From contig JAWNZC010000089.1 in NCBI GenBank assembly GCA_035771165.1, positions 182,501 through 246,500 of the forward strand: a DNA stretch of 64,000 nt, read 5' to 3'. The notes beneath the pieces are model-generated. The model saw only the letters and a list, made by a program, of their open reading frames with translations, was not told the origin of the DNA and searched no databases. Shown piece after piece: positions 48,125 to 58,470 of the stretch; position 1 is the stretch's first letter; each line of letters begins with the position of its first letter. The position numbers and the translations under genes were made by a program. The DNA is from Paragorgia papillata. Its lineage: Eukaryota; Cnidaria; Anthozoa; Scleralcyonacea; Coralliidae.

Positions 48125-48800
48125 TTTCCATATTCCTGCGTCGTTCATGGTTCTATCCCACCCTGGAAACTAATACCAGATTAAAGAGCATGAAATTCTG
48201 CACAACATATGTTAATTTAAAAAAATGCTAAAGAATAGCGCCTGAGGAAAGTGTGTTTATATCTGATGTAATCCGGAATATGCAACACAACCCCCGTCAG
48301 TCGTATTAATGACGCCGCATTGCAATTTGTTTAAAGCCTTCCTGCGTCGTTCATGGGTCTATTCCACTCTGGAAGCTTATTATAGACTAAAGAGCATGAA
48401 ATTCTGTACAACATATGTCAATTTTAAAATATCCTATAGAATAGCGCCTTAGACAAATGTGTTTATATCTGATGTAATATGAAATATGCAACACAACCCC
48501 GTCAGTCGTATTAATGACGCCGCGCCGCCATTTGTTTAAAGCGTTCCTGCGTCGTTCGTGGTTCTGTGCCACTCTGGAAACTAAGACTAGATTAAACAGC
48601 ATGAAATTCTGTACAACATATGTAAATTTCAAAAAATCCTATAGAATAGCGCCTGAGAAAATTGTACTTTTTCCGAGGTAATTTGGAATATGCAACACAA
48701 CCCCCGTCAGTCGTATTAATGACGCCGCGCCGCAATTTGTTTAAAGCCTTCTTGTGTCGTTCATGGTTCTATCCTACCCTGGAAACTAATACCAGATTAA
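48125..48800 (-). repeat. Diverged copies of the 206-bp satellite (about 3-4)
   Basis: Units with TGCAACACAACCCCCGTCAG, CGTATTAATGACGCCGC and GCATGAAATTCTGTACAACA, about 15-20% different by eye from the arrays at 28-42 kb, in the orientation of the right arm. Confidence 0.8.
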
Positions 48801-48929
48801 TATGGAGGGGGATTGTGCACAAAATTGCGAGATCAGTTGTGCATTATACCATACTGTAATGTATCACACCCGATAATGTTATGTCGTACCCGGTATGCTG
48901 CAAAACCGTGTCCGACACATAACTATATC

Positions 48930-49115
48930 GCACCGTATGCTACCGTATGTCGTACCCAGAGATGCAATGTCGTACCCGGAGATGCAATGTCGTACCCAGA
49001 GATGCAATGTCGTACCCAGAGATGCAATGTCGTATACCCGGAGATGCAATGTCGTACCCAGAGATGCAATGTCATACCCAGAGATGCAATGTCGTACCCG
49101 GAGATGCAATGTCAG
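48930..49115. repeat. 20-bp minisatellite GTCGTACCCAGAGATGCAAT
   Basis: About nine tandem units with CCCAGA/CCCGGA variation and one TATACCC variant. No coding sense. Confidence 0.9.
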
Positions 49116-49880
49116 TAGATAGGGTGCTGGTATACCACCTGCTCTGACCCCTCGGTTTTAGTTACCAGGGCTGTCCGCGTGAATCGTGCGCGCGCATGTT
49201 AACCGGAAATAGTGTATGTTGAGTTCGTGTTATTGGTTTAGGATTTGAAAGGCTTGCGTGTAATTGGTGGTTTCTTCACCAGAAAATTTGAGAAACAGAA
49301 AGTGTTGACACTTATGATGTAAAGTAAACATGGGTTAGTTTTGGAGCTTTATATTTGAGTGTAGAGATGGGTACATGAACAGACAATATTTTGACAAAAA
49401 TGACTATATGTAACGAATAATTGCATTACTAGCATTGATAGACTTTATGTTACATGGTTCAAGCCCGGCGCTGGAGATCGTTCTGGCTAAACGAGTATAA
49501 ACTGATATGCACTATCAGCATGGAGAGAATTGTTAGCCAAATTGACACTGCAGAATCCGTAAAAGTGTTTCATTCCAAATATGCCACAATGTATTTATAA
49601 AAGAACAAATCTGACGGTATATTATGAAAGACATTTGAAAATTGCGCCATACAGACGAAAGTGAAAGTATTCAGTCTGATGCTAATTAAAATATTGTAAG
49701 AATCTTTGTAAATATAACCGGAGGCAAAGGTCATTGAAGCGTTTATGAACAACTTACAAGAGAAAATTAATCGCCTGTCAAATTACTTTTGTTTCCTGTA
49801 CAATTTCTTTTGTGTTTAGTGTATATATTTGTATAATAATGTACACTGTATGATGCGAACGTGTTATTTAGGGACAATTT
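49116..49880. other. Non-coding stretch
   Basis: Nothing recognised; no long ORF and no repeat. Confidence 0.4.
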
Positions 49881-50018
49881 AAGACCCCATCCACACGTAT
49901 ACGGTTTCCTAGCGTTTTCATATTGTTTCAGGTAATGAGACCATTGTTTTCTGCTCCCGAGAGGACCGAGAACAATATAAAAACGCTATGAAAACGCATA
50001 CGTGTGGACATGGCCTAA
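49881..50018. mobile_element. Short hAT-like MITE
   Basis: ACCCCATCCACACGTATACG on the left is nearly complementary to CGCATACGTGTGGACATGGC on the right, and AGCGTTTTCATATTGTT pairs with the AACAATATAAAAACGCT side. About 138 bp. Ends of the GGCC-TGTCCACACGTA kind are common in animal MITEs. Confidence 0.7.
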
Positions 50019-50140
50019 GTTCGCATTTTCTCCTTGAGCTCGCATATAAGTTTGCTCGCATTTACTTTTATTTCTCTATACGCCCCTTTGGTGCATGGGT
50101 TCCCGAAAAGTTGATGTTTCCTAATGCGCCAGTCAACATA

Positions 50141-50142
<2 letters not shown>

Positions 50143-50200
<58 letters not shown>
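50143..50200. repeat. (AT)n microsatellite
   Basis: An uninterrupted run of TA dinucleotides, about 29 units. Confidence 0.95.
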
Positions 50201-50205
<5 letters not shown>

Positions 50206-50434
50206 GGCCGTGTAACTCAATGGCACAGATCGCACTAATAATTAAACTGTTTAATTAAAAGTTAAATGATTAAATAACACAAGACGTACTTTAAAATGGC
50301 ATTTATTTTTCTAAATTGTTCAGTGTATGAAGGAACAAATAATTATTCTTCTGTCTTCGTGTTAATGTTACCCATAACGGTTTTGTATCCCAAGAAATTT
50401 TCTTTGATTTATAGCCGCATCTATACTTTCATCT

Positions 50435-50641
50435 TCATCGTAGCGGATAATCACAACTGGTGGCTTGATGACGTCTTACGTTACACGCAGACGAAAAACG
50501 CCTCAAACACTGCTCACACTGATAACAATTACCCAAACTATCTTTTAGCACCAGCAATAATGAACAGAAATGAGAAAGTTCGCAATGAGAAGTAACTATA
50601 TATTCAAATAATTGCCCAGTTCGCATGTGGGACAAAAACAT
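50435..50641 (-). pseudogene. Fragment with a CxxC...H zinc-finger motif
   Basis: The minus strand encodes CYQCEQCLRRFSSACNVRRH then QATSC, resembling a C2H2/C2HC finger. It is comparable in spacing to the finger at the start of the ATPase at 60.8 kb (CNICGKSFSRQFNLQRH). It lies just outside the leader of the second Polinton-like element, so it may be a remnant of that ATPase's N-terminus. The match is short. Confidence 0.35.
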
Positions 50642-50642
50642 T

Positions 50643-50965
50643 GCCGTGAGGGATGCCGCCTCATTAAATATTCAACTTATTATTTATTCATTCTCAGGCT
50701 CCTTTGGGACCTCCTAACCTAACCTCATTATTTATGCATACGTCATTATTTCTCAGGCTCCTTTGGGATATAGTAACCCTAACTTCCCCCCTAAACCCTA
50801 GCTGTTACTCACCCCCCCTGGTTTTCCCTACGTCATATGCAATAGCTCTCCGACTAATTTCCGAAGTTCGTCATTGTCAAAAGGCACTCAACTTATATAA
50901 GTATAGCAACCAACTTTCATTTATACACTTTACCCAAACAGTGCGTACGTTAAACGTTTGATAAA
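50643..50965 (+). promoter_or_regulatory. Leader/promoter segment of the second element, copy 1
   Basis: The segment starting GGATGCCGCCTCATTAAATA and including CTCAGGCTCCTTTGGGA, CTAACTTCCCCCCTAAACCC and GCTCTCCGACTAATTTCCGA is repeated at 56448-56830 in the same orientation. A TATATAA box at 50894-50900 lies about 70 bp before the ATG at 50966. I infer the promoter of the rightward gene cluster. Confidence 0.55.
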
Positions 50966-51345
50966 ATGGATATTATTTACGACGAACTAAGGAAAAATAG
51001 CATTGATATCGATAAAGACACTCTGTCTTTTCGCTTAGAATCCTTACTTACCGGCAACAGGGGTTGTACGATTGTGTGAACGGTCGAATCTGTGGAGATA
51101 ACTTGGTGAATATTCACAGGGAGATGCAGGCGACCAATTTTGGGCGTATTATTGCCTATTTAGCTTTAGTTCTTAAAGTAAGTGATTCATGTGACGAAGA
51201 AACGATCAGAGAGGCCATGACAAGAACGATAAACGATTTGAGACGTATAGACTTGACAAAATATAGACGAAATAAAACTATATCCCGATGGCTTGGTTCA
51301 CTGCTTCTCAGACTGATATTTGCATATTTCCATGTACATTATTGA
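50966..51345 (+). pseudogene. Candidate Bcl-2-like gene with a frameshift
   Basis: The ATG frame from 50966 ends at TGA 51077-51079. The next frame (about 51064-51345) continues a helical protein. It contains ATNFGRIIAYLALVLKV (about 51133-51183), which resembles the BH1 motif of Bcl-2 proteins (NWGRIVAF-type), and later SRWLGSLLLRL, a weak BH2-like segment near the C-terminus. Bcl-2 proteins control mitochondrial cell death, and viral members commonly block it. Length, about 125 codons, is short for the family. It is the first gene after the leader. A degenerate second copy seems to follow the leader repeat at about 56880. The assignment rests on one motif. Confidence 0.4.
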
Positions 51346-51533
51346 TGTTAATGACTCATTAAGAGGTCATTAGTATTTTAAACAAAATAACGAGTCTGGG
51401 CGAGTTCGGGTGACGTCAGAACTTAGACAAAGAAATCCTGATTAATATGCGCGTAACCATAGAGAGTTGAACAGCGTCACTTCGGTTGGTGTATCATTCG
51501 CTTACTGTTTGTCGTCAGAGTAAGATCGTTGTA

Positions 51534-52166
51534 ATGGAGTGTCTTCATGGTAAACCTGCATCTAACTCAACAACCAAGAATGGCTTATTCTGGTTCTGTG
51601 GACAAAAGCCTAGCTGTCAGTTTTTCTGTCCTGAAGAAGATTGTTATATGTTTGGCAAAGCCGTAGACGCTTTTCGAACAAGTGGCTGTCTACATCCAGT
51701 GTGTTCTTCCCATCAGATGTTGGCGACACTGCGAATGGTTAAAGACAAAATGAAAGAAAGTTACGGGAGACCCTACTTTGTCTGCTCTGAGCGAGAGAAT
51801 CCCTGCTCGTTTTGGCAATGGGGAGATGTCTTCTAGAGTCCAAAGCCGTTGTCTAAACACAGAAACGTTTGCCGTATCCAAAAAGTCAAGAAAGAAGATG
51901 AAAACCAAGGTCGTCTGTTTTACTCGTGTCCCAACGAGAGAGAATACTGCTGTGACTTTTTCGAATGGAAACTGCAAGAAGATCCCCTTGAACCCTTTTG
52001 CACTGTTCTGTTCAGTATGCCACCATCCTACCGATATACAGTCAAAAAGACTGGAGAGACATTTACGAGCCACGAAACTGATCATAAGAAAGCGTATGAA
52101 GAATTTCTTCACCAAAAGTCCGTTGACGAAATGGTTGAAGATATTGCAAAACTGAACATTTATTGA
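51534..52166 (+). pseudogene. Triple GRF zinc-finger protein with one in-frame stop
   Basis: GRF fingers bind single-stranded nucleic acid in repair enzymes. From ATG 51534 the frame has 210 codons with a TAG at 51834-51836. Three fingers are visible: FWFCGQKPSCQFFC (first), GRPYFVCSERENPCSFWQW (second) and, past the stop, GRLFYSCPNEREYCCDFFEW (third). Each ends in the C-x-F-F/W-x-W pattern. The last 55 residues (from TVLFSMPPSYRYTVKKTG) are homologous to the C-terminus of the ORF at 58823-59323, and the upstream non-coding sequences of the two genes also match. It lies between the Bcl-2-like candidate and the integrase on the same strand. Confidence 0.72.
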
Positions 52167-52396
52167 ACTTATATAATTTTGTATTCTAATTTAATACGTA
52201 ATAAATAGCAGTTTGCATTTATATCGTGTCGTTGACTTCTCTTTATTCATTTACATCTAACCTTTGTCGCGTGAACATGACTTGCTGTGGAGGTTTACCA
52301 CAAATAGCCCTTCGTAATATTTTTCGAAAGATTCGCTGTATATCAGCGTGCTGTGGGGGGGGGGGGGGGGGATTGTGATACAGGCATCCGAATTAG
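52167..52396. other. Spacer before the integrase, with a poly-G run
   Basis: Contains a run of about 16 G at 52356-52371, which marks a possible assembly or sequencing weak point. Confidence 0.6.
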
Positions 52397-53479
52397 ATGG
52401 CGGAACAGTACCTTCACGATCTGTATTACAACCCAAAAAGTCCGGCAAGTTTTGGCGGCGTAGATGCCTTATACCGTGTCGTAAAAAGTGACGGTAAATT
52501 TCAGATATGTCGAAACAAGATCAAAAGATGGCTTAGACAACAAGATACCTATACTTTGCATAAACCCGTACGACATAATTTTAAGCGAAATCGTGTTATT
52601 GTTGGAGCGATAGACGAGGAGTGGGAGGCTGATCTAGTAATTATGGATTCGCTTAGTAAAACAAATAATGGTTATAAATACGTTTTAACTGTTATTGATG
52701 TACTGTCCAAATTTGCGTGAGTGGAACCATTAAAAACAAAGACTGCAGAGAGTCTGGTTAAAGCCTTTGAAAAGATACTAAAGAAAGGAAGGAAGCCTGA
52801 AACATTTCATACCGATAAAGGAACTGAATTTACCAACAAACGCTTTCAAAAGTTATTGAAGGATAAACATATTCGATTTTTTACAACACACAACGATACG
52901 AAGGCATCCATCGTTGAACGATTTAACCGAACGTTAAAGGGTAAAATGTGGAAATATTTTACAGCAAAGAATACGTTGAAATATACCGATGTACTACAAA
53001 AATTAGTATATTCCTACAACCATTCGAGACACCATAGTATTGGGATGAGACCAGTTGATGTTAATCGAGAAAACGAAAGTAATGTGTGGCAAAAACTGTA
53101 TGGTGATGAGTCCAGCAAACCTATCAAATATAAATTCAACATTGATGACCAAGTTCGGATTAGCAAAGCAAGATGTACATTCAAGAACGGCTACTTACCT
53201 AACTGGACCGAAGAGGTGTTCACCATTACGAAGCGAGTACCCAGACGACCGCCAGTGTACAAGATTGCTGATTATCACGGAGAAGAGTTACAAGGAACAT
53301 TTTACGAACAGGAATTGCAAAGAGTTACAAAGACAGATAGTGACTTTTATAGAATAGAAAGAGTAATTACGTCACGCATGCGTGGTAAACGTAGAGAATA
53401 TCTTGTAAAATGGTTAGGTTATCCAGAAGATTTTAATTATTGGGTATCAGCCGATAATGTAAAAGATATAACGAAATAA
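52397..53479 (+). pseudogene. Polinton-type retroviral-like integrase with chromodomain, one in-frame stop
   Basis: It joins element DNA to the host genome. The 360-codon frame has a TGA at codon 108 (52718-52720). The DDE triad is visible: EWEADLVIMD (Asp79), FHTDKGTEF (Asp140) and KASIVERFNRT (Glu174), with spacing close to the D-x35-E rule. A C-terminal chromodomain follows at residues about 312-355 (YRIERVITSRM, REYLVKWLGYPEDFNYW), which in related elements guides insertion by binding histone marks. The gene directly precedes the capsid genes, a usual Polinton arrangement. A degraded paralogue of its middle part is at 59800-59925. Confidence 0.88.
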
Positions 53480-53528
53480 AAATGTGTGTACCTTAAAATT
53501 TGTGTTCATTTGTGTATTATTCTTCGAC

Positions 53529-54281
53529 ATGGCAACACAGTTTTATTTAACGCTTCCAAGCAATAGCTCTATGGAAAATTTTCCAGATAATACTGTAGCA
53601 AATTTTAAAGTGAAGCTTGCTGAAACTATACAACTGACAGGCGACTGGGAAGTAGCTTTATCAGAGTTATATTACCCCCATACGTGGAGCACGATTCGAA
53701 AAGGTAGTCAACAAACGTTTCTCTATAACGCTGGAACAAAATACGACGATACGGGTATTATCCCAGATGGCTACTATAACACCATTGCTGATCTGGTGGG
53801 GGCTTTAAACCGTAGCATGAACAAAGAGGCACGAGCCAAGATAAATTTTACGTATAATCGAAGTACACGGAAAGTCACCGTTGATGTAAAAAATGGGGCA
53901 AACGTTTGGTTTAGTGGTGACATTGCTACAACATTAGGGTTTCAACAAGACACCTTTATTAAAAAGAAAACCCCAAGTCCTTACGTAGCAGATGTCAACG
54001 GTGGATTTTCAGCCGTGTATGTATACACTGATATCGTGGATGCACAGTTTGTCGGTGATGTCAAAGTGCCCCCACTCAGAGTTGTCAATACTCAAGGAAG
54101 TTATGGTGAAAACGTGAATGTCAGTCTCCGTAACCTGCAATATATTCCTGTCAAGGTAAAGTCCTTCGAAACAATTGAAGTGAATATAAAGGACGACAAA
54201 AACGAAAACGTATCATTTGGCTTCGGGAAGTCGATCGTGACACTTCACTTTAGACAGCGAAGATCTTCGTATTTCATTTAA
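53529..54281 (+). CDS. Minor capsid (penton-like) protein of a Polinton
   Basis: The ORF can be read from 53484, but the family's usual beginning MATQFYLTLPSNSSMENFP starts at ATG 53529, which I chose. The 250-residue product is intact and matches the conserved minor capsid protein of Polintons, predicted as a single jelly roll forming pentons at virion vertices. Recognisable blocks are ANFKVKLAETIQL, WEVALSELYYPHTW and a C-terminal FGKSIVTLHFR. It stands 2 bases before the next ORF and about 50 bases after the integrase stop, so the three probably share a transcript. Assignment is from family resemblance. Confidence 0.75.
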   Translation: MATQFYLTLPSNSSMENFPDNTVANFKVKLAETIQLTGDWEVALSELYYPHTWSTIRKGSQQTFLYNAGTKYDDTGIIPDGYYNTIADLVGALNRSMNKEARAKINFTYNRSTRKVTVDVKNGANVWFSGDIATTLGFQQDTFIKKKTPSPYVADVNGGFSAVYVYTDIVDAQFVGDVKVPPLRVVNTQGSYGENVNVSLRNLQYIPVKVKSFETIEVNIKDDKNENVSFGFGKSIVTLHFRQRRSSYFI

Positions 54282-54283
54282 AA

Positions 54284-54757
54284 ATGAGACATACAATTAT
54301 TCCAGACGTAAAGCAATTTCAACAGCATTATTTAAGAAGACAACAAGGTGGAAGTCTACCTGCTTTCCAAGGTGCACGTATTCAGAAAGGTTACGGCATT
54401 GGAAGTTTTTTTAAAAGTATTGCACGCTTTGCGAAACCTCTGATGAAACGAGGAGCTCAAGCTATTGGAAGAAGAGCTCTGCAAGCTGTAAAAGACGTTG
54501 GTCAAGATGTTCTGGCAGGGAAGAATGTAAAGCAAGCGATAAAAGGGCGTGGTTCTGAAGCCGTGAAAGATCTTGCTCAAAAAGGGGTCCGTCGGATTAC
54601 GAACCAATCAGGAGCCGGTCGTAAACGCAAACGGGTGAATTCTCCTATCAAAGTCAACACAAGACGTAAAATCGTCAGTCGTTCGCAAACTGTGAAGAAG
54701 AAAACATCTGAGCCTACGGAAGCAAAGATTGGACCGTTTATAAAATATAAATCATGA
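54284..54757 (+). CDS. Adenovirus pVI/core-like basic virion protein of a Polinton
   Basis: An intact 157-residue, strongly basic protein. It contains RRQQGGSLPAFQGARIQKG with a GG step suited to adenain cleavage. The amphipathic segment YGIGSFFKSIARFAKPLMKR follows at residues about 37-56. After it come Ala/Lys helices and a C-terminal Arg/Lys-rich region with RKRKR. The layout of GG, amphipathic helix and basic tail resembles adenovirus pVI/pX, which binds DNA and disrupts membranes; the role here is inferred. Its stop overlaps the MCP start in ATGA (54754-54757), so the two are translationally close. Confidence 0.65.
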   Translation: MRHTIIPDVKQFQQHYLRRQQGGSLPAFQGARIQKGYGIGSFFKSIARFAKPLMKRGAQAIGRRALQAVKDVGQDVLAGKNVKQAIKGRGSEAVKDLAQKGVRRITNQSGAGRKRKRVNSPIKVNTRRKIVSRSQTVKKKTSEPTEAKIGPFIKYKS

Positions 54758-56099
54758 GTCAAGCTTTTAGTGCCCTACATAAAGATTCGTGTGAGTGTGC
54801 AAAATCAGAATTAGATTTATTTGTAATGCCTGCTACACAAGTAGAAATGAATAAAGGATTTAGGGAAGATATAGATCCAGTGTCGAGTATTGGAGCTTCA
54901 GACACCATCGAGTTTCTGTGTGCTGCAAATTCTGATGTGTATACCGATTTAGCAAATAGTTATCTACACGTGAAAGCAAAAATAACCAACCATGATGGAA
55001 CTAATCTCGATGAAAATGTTCAAGTCGGACCTGTAAATCTGTGGATGCATGCTTTATTTTCTCAAGTAGAAGTTTACCTGAACAACAAACTTGTCACACC
55101 GTCGAGTACTGCTTATCCCTACCGATCATATATGCAGACCGTACTGAACTTTAGCAAAGACGCAAAATCATCTCATCTGACCTCAGCGCTGTTCTATAAA
55201 GTTCAAGCTGGTCGAATGGATGTTGTAAACCCTGTAGCAGTATATGCCGATGCAAACAAGGGTTTGAAACTGCGGTATGTTCATGCAAGTCAAAGTAAGT
55301 CTGTGGCTATGGAAGGCAGAATCCATTCCGATCTGTTTGCACAAGCCCGTTATATCCTTGGTGCTGTACCGATCAAGCTCAAGCTTGTGCGTTCGAGAAA
55401 CCCATTTTCCCTAGTGTCGTCAGCAGATCATCCTGACTTTAAAGTGGTTTTGGAAGAATGTGTATTTCGCGTTCGACGTGTCAACGTCTCTTCTACCGTT
55501 ATGATGGCTCATACCCATGCCCTTCAACGTGTCACGGCCAAGTACCCTATCAATCGTGTCAGTTGTGAAGTGGTTTCTGTACCGAGAGGAAATATGTCGG
55601 GCAATCAACCAAATATATTTCAGGGCCCTATACCTGATCGAGTGGTCATTGGAATGGTCGATGCAGATGCGTATAATGGCACCTATACCAAAAATCCTTT
55701 CAATTTCAAAAACTACCACATTACTTCTCTTGGTCTAACGGTAAATGGGGAGCATTTGTCTGGAAAACCCCTGCAACTGAAATTTTCTGCTGCGAGAGGA
55801 AGTAACTACGTGTCCGCTTTCCAAACCTTGTATGCTGGTACTAACAAGTTATTTCAAAATGATGGCAATGGTATTACACGAGACGAGTATGCCAATGGGT
55901 ACACTCTATTCGTGTTTGATCTGACAGCTGATCTTTGTCTGAGCGATCATATTCAACCGATTAAAAATGGAAACGTATCGATAGAATGTCAATTTGGAAC
56001 GGCTCTGACAACAGCTATAAATATCGTGTGCTTGGAGAATTTCAAAGTCTTATCGAAATTGACGCCAACCGCAACGTTCTATGCGACTTTAGCAGTTAA
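54754..56099 (+). pseudogene. Double jelly-roll major capsid protein, late frameshift
   Basis: It forms the capsid shell of Polinton virions. The product starts MSQAFSALHKDSCECAKSEL and includes the conserved LDLFVMPATQ, EFLCAANSDVYTDL, VEVYLNNKLVTPS and KLKLVRSRNPFSL segments. A frame change near 56030 precedes the normal end, which in the other frame reads GEFQSLIEIDANRN and stops at 56097-56099. The predicted length is about 448 residues, usual for the family. Because of the frame change the main ORF reads through into the downstream protease, making an apparent fusion of 635 codons that I regard as an artefact of mutation. Confidence 0.85.
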
Positions 56100-56100
56100 G

Positions 56101-56425
56101 GTGAACACTCTACAAATCCTGAACGTCCTGAAAGGTGATCCATTTACTAAGACCGTATTTAAAGACGTGTTACCATCGGATCGTCTACCAAGTCAGATAT
56201 CGAAAAGACCTAGAGGTTTTATTCTGAATGTGGATCCTAGTAATGGATCTGGTACGCATTGGGTAGCAATTTATCTTACCACAGATGGAAAAGGGGAGTT
56301 CATGGATTCGTACGGACAAGGACCGAGCTTTTATAGCAAAACCTTTGAAACGTTTTTACGAGATCATAGCAGTACTTTTACTTGGAATGAACAGACTTTA
56401 CAGTCATTAGGGTCTCGCGTGAGTA
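56101..56425 (+). pseudogene. Adenain-like protease, truncated before the catalytic Cys
   Basis: Starts directly after the MCP stop with NTLQILNVLKGDPFT (GTG where a start codon would be expected). It contains GTHWVAIYLTTDGKGEF with the catalytic His and FMDSYGQGP with the acidic residue. At about 56425 the sequence jumps to the leader repeat, so the Cys-containing half is missing. It is a different sequence from the protease at 9735-10313, showing that the two elements are separate lineages. Confidence 0.8.
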
Positions 56426-56447
56426 GTAATAGACCCCCATCGAGGGA

Positions 56448-56850
56448 CCAAAGGGATGCCGCCTCATTAAATATTCAATTTTTAATTATTCATTCTCAGG
56501 CTCCTTTAGGACCCTCTAACCCTAATCTCATTACGTCATTATTTCTCAGGTTCCTTTGGGACTTCCTAACCCTAACTTCCCCCCTAAACCCTAGCTGTTA
56601 CTCACCCCCTGGTTTTCACTACGTCATAATCGACTTATTACTTATGCATCGTCATCGTTAGCTTTTATTCCAACCCGCCGGTATTCACTACACGTCATAA
56701 CCGATAGCTCTCCGACTGATTTCCGAAGTTCTGGGTTACGTCATTATCAAAAGGCATTCGACTTATATTCCTTATAAGTAATAGTAATTACCTTTTCATT
56801 TATACACTTTATCCTACTACCAGTTAACACTTGAGGGACATGTAAGCATA
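56448..56850 (+). repeat. Leader segment, copy 2 (direct repeat of 50643-50965)
   Basis: Same orientation as copy 1, with small indels: GGGATGCCGCCTCATTAAAT, CTCAGGCTCCTTTAGGAC, CTAACTTCCCCCCTAAACCC, CGATAGCTCTCCGACTGATT. The junction with the broken protease suggests recombination between elements or a nested insertion. Confidence 0.85.
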
Positions 56851-57986
56851 CAGAGCACGCGTGCAATAAACTCAAGACAAAATAGAGGTTCTTTACAAGG
56901 AACTAAAGAGAAATTAGTAGACACACTTTACATTTTTATCCTAAATCTTGTCTAGAGGAATATAGTGGGTTTCGAACATTCTAAATGACTGAATCTGGTG
57001 AGATAACTTAACTCGAATATTATCTGAATAAGCTATGAATATTATATTAGGGTTAGAACCTAACAGAATAAATCATCTTAGAATCATACCTAACTAAACC
57101 CTCGTTTATAAGTAAAGGAAGATAGAATGAGGAATCATTTCGAGAAGCTGAACTTAGGATACGTACGAATCAATCCGAAAAGCCGTGAGCTCAGAAAAAA
57201 CATATTGGCACATAGCAATGAAAAGCTTATATATGAATATTAAATTAGATATTTGGTTCGCTTTTGAATATTATATTAGATATTTGTGTCGCTTTTGTGA
57301 TGTTTATACGTATAGGAACCGTATGAAGTTAAAAAGAGTCGCCTTGAATGGTAGCGAATCGTTATTGTACACTTAGAAGAACATTATTCGACAGCATCGT
57401 TGACCAAGCACTTTGAAAAATTACAGAGCTTGGTTAAATAATTCGTCGCTATGATTTAGTATGTTATAAGGTTCTCGCATGTGCAGAACACAAAAGGGAA
57501 AAGTCATTAAAATTACTAATGGCTAAAACATAACCGGATTTGCATATAAGTAGAATATTTAATTCATTTTAGGGGGGTGATCATGAGCTTTGGGGAATAA
57601 TAAGGGGTATTAATGCATGGGCAAGTTTAGGCGGGGCGTTGATGTAACCATGGAGAATGTACAGCGTCGCGTCGTCTCATAAGGCAGAATTCAAAGTATT
57701 CAGTTTAAAATATTTATTTCTTGGTCCAAAAAATCAAAACATAGTCGAAAGTGTTATCGTATTTGAAGAAAACACAGTTAATCAACCTGAGACAGTCCTG
57801 TTGTTAGTTTGGCAAGCGAAGAGTGTGTAAATGATTCTAGCTTCCCCCTAACCTTAGCTGGATAGAGTAAATGATGCCTTCAATGAAGAAACCGTTCGGT
57901 AAGCTGTTCGAAAGATATTGAAACACTTTCTTTCAAAAGTTTGTATAAGCACTAATGTTTCTGTTTCGATTAAATGATTAACATAT
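56851..57986. other. Decayed copy of the region after the leader
   Basis: A stretch near 56880-56960 is a degenerate copy of the beginning of the 50966 gene, with many stops. A segment near 57640-57675 (GTAACCATGGAGAATGTACA) matches the region before the GRF gene (51456-51478). No intact gene. Confidence 0.5.
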
Positions 57987-58394
57987 CTAAAACTGCTTAG
58001 TCTCTTCGTATAACATATCCTTTGACTGTTCGAATATCCACTGGATATAAGCCTCGGGAAATCGTACTAGCGTAGATTCTCTTCTTTTCCTTCTTTTCTC
58101 CAGTTGCATATTAGCATAAATTGTTAACCAATATGATATTTTATCGTTACGATAAGAGCACCGTTTTTCAAATGTCTGCTTTTCATTCAGACACCAAGGC
58201 TCTATCACTTTGTCTTGACATAATATGACCATTTTCTGTAGTGTCTTTCTTATCTTTAGTTTTAAGAGTGTATACGCTCGAAGTAATTGTGTGTTTAAAT
58301 CTTCGTCCCTGCGGTTTTCTATAAGCTGATGATCCCGTAGGTAAAGTCGAAGGTTTATCGCTCGTCTCCATTCTTTATTTTCTTCTTCACTCAT
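57987..58394 (-). CDS. Hypothetical basic helical protein of the palindromic element
   Basis: I chose ATG 58394 (MSEEENKEWRRAINLRLYL), because the longer upstream part is hydrophobic and overlaps a GRF-gene fragment. 135 residues, rich in Arg, Glu and Leu, probably helical, with ILCQDKVIEPWCLNEKQTF in the middle and KRRKRRES near the end. Its counterpart in the right palindrome arm (from 63767) is frameshifted. No family recognised. Confidence 0.5.
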   Translation of the reverse strand: MSEEENKEWRRAINLRLYLRDHQLIENRRDEDLNTQLLRAYTLLKLKIRKTLQKMVILCQDKVIEPWCLNEKQTFEKRCSYRNDKISYWLTIYANMQLEKRRKRRESTLVRFPEAYIQWIFEQSKDMLYEETKQF

Positions 58395-58470
58395 CACGAA
58401 GAAAAACACCGCAACAACTAAACCTTTGTTGACAACAAGCAGTAACCATTGATTACTAATACTTAGATTG

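Larger units (their letters stand above)
46892..48800. mobile_element. Diverged, rearranged relative of the giant satellite element
   Basis: About 47240-47435 matches the centre of the giant element (near 35380-35580), and 48125-48800 holds diverged 206-bp satellite monomers. A 21-bp minisatellite lies between them. Ends were not determined. Confidence 0.65.

Noticed and set aside
47325..48231. Long ORFs on both strands encoding repeated CGAFDIM-, APHIISN- or VRCIRHY-like peptides
   Set aside because: They come from the 21-bp minisatellite, whose length keeps several frames open; no codon-level evidence for a protein.
54754..56661. Genuine capsid-protease fusion protein
   Set aside because: The capsid's normal end and stop are visible in another frame, and the protease begins right after it, so a frameshift explains the long ORF.
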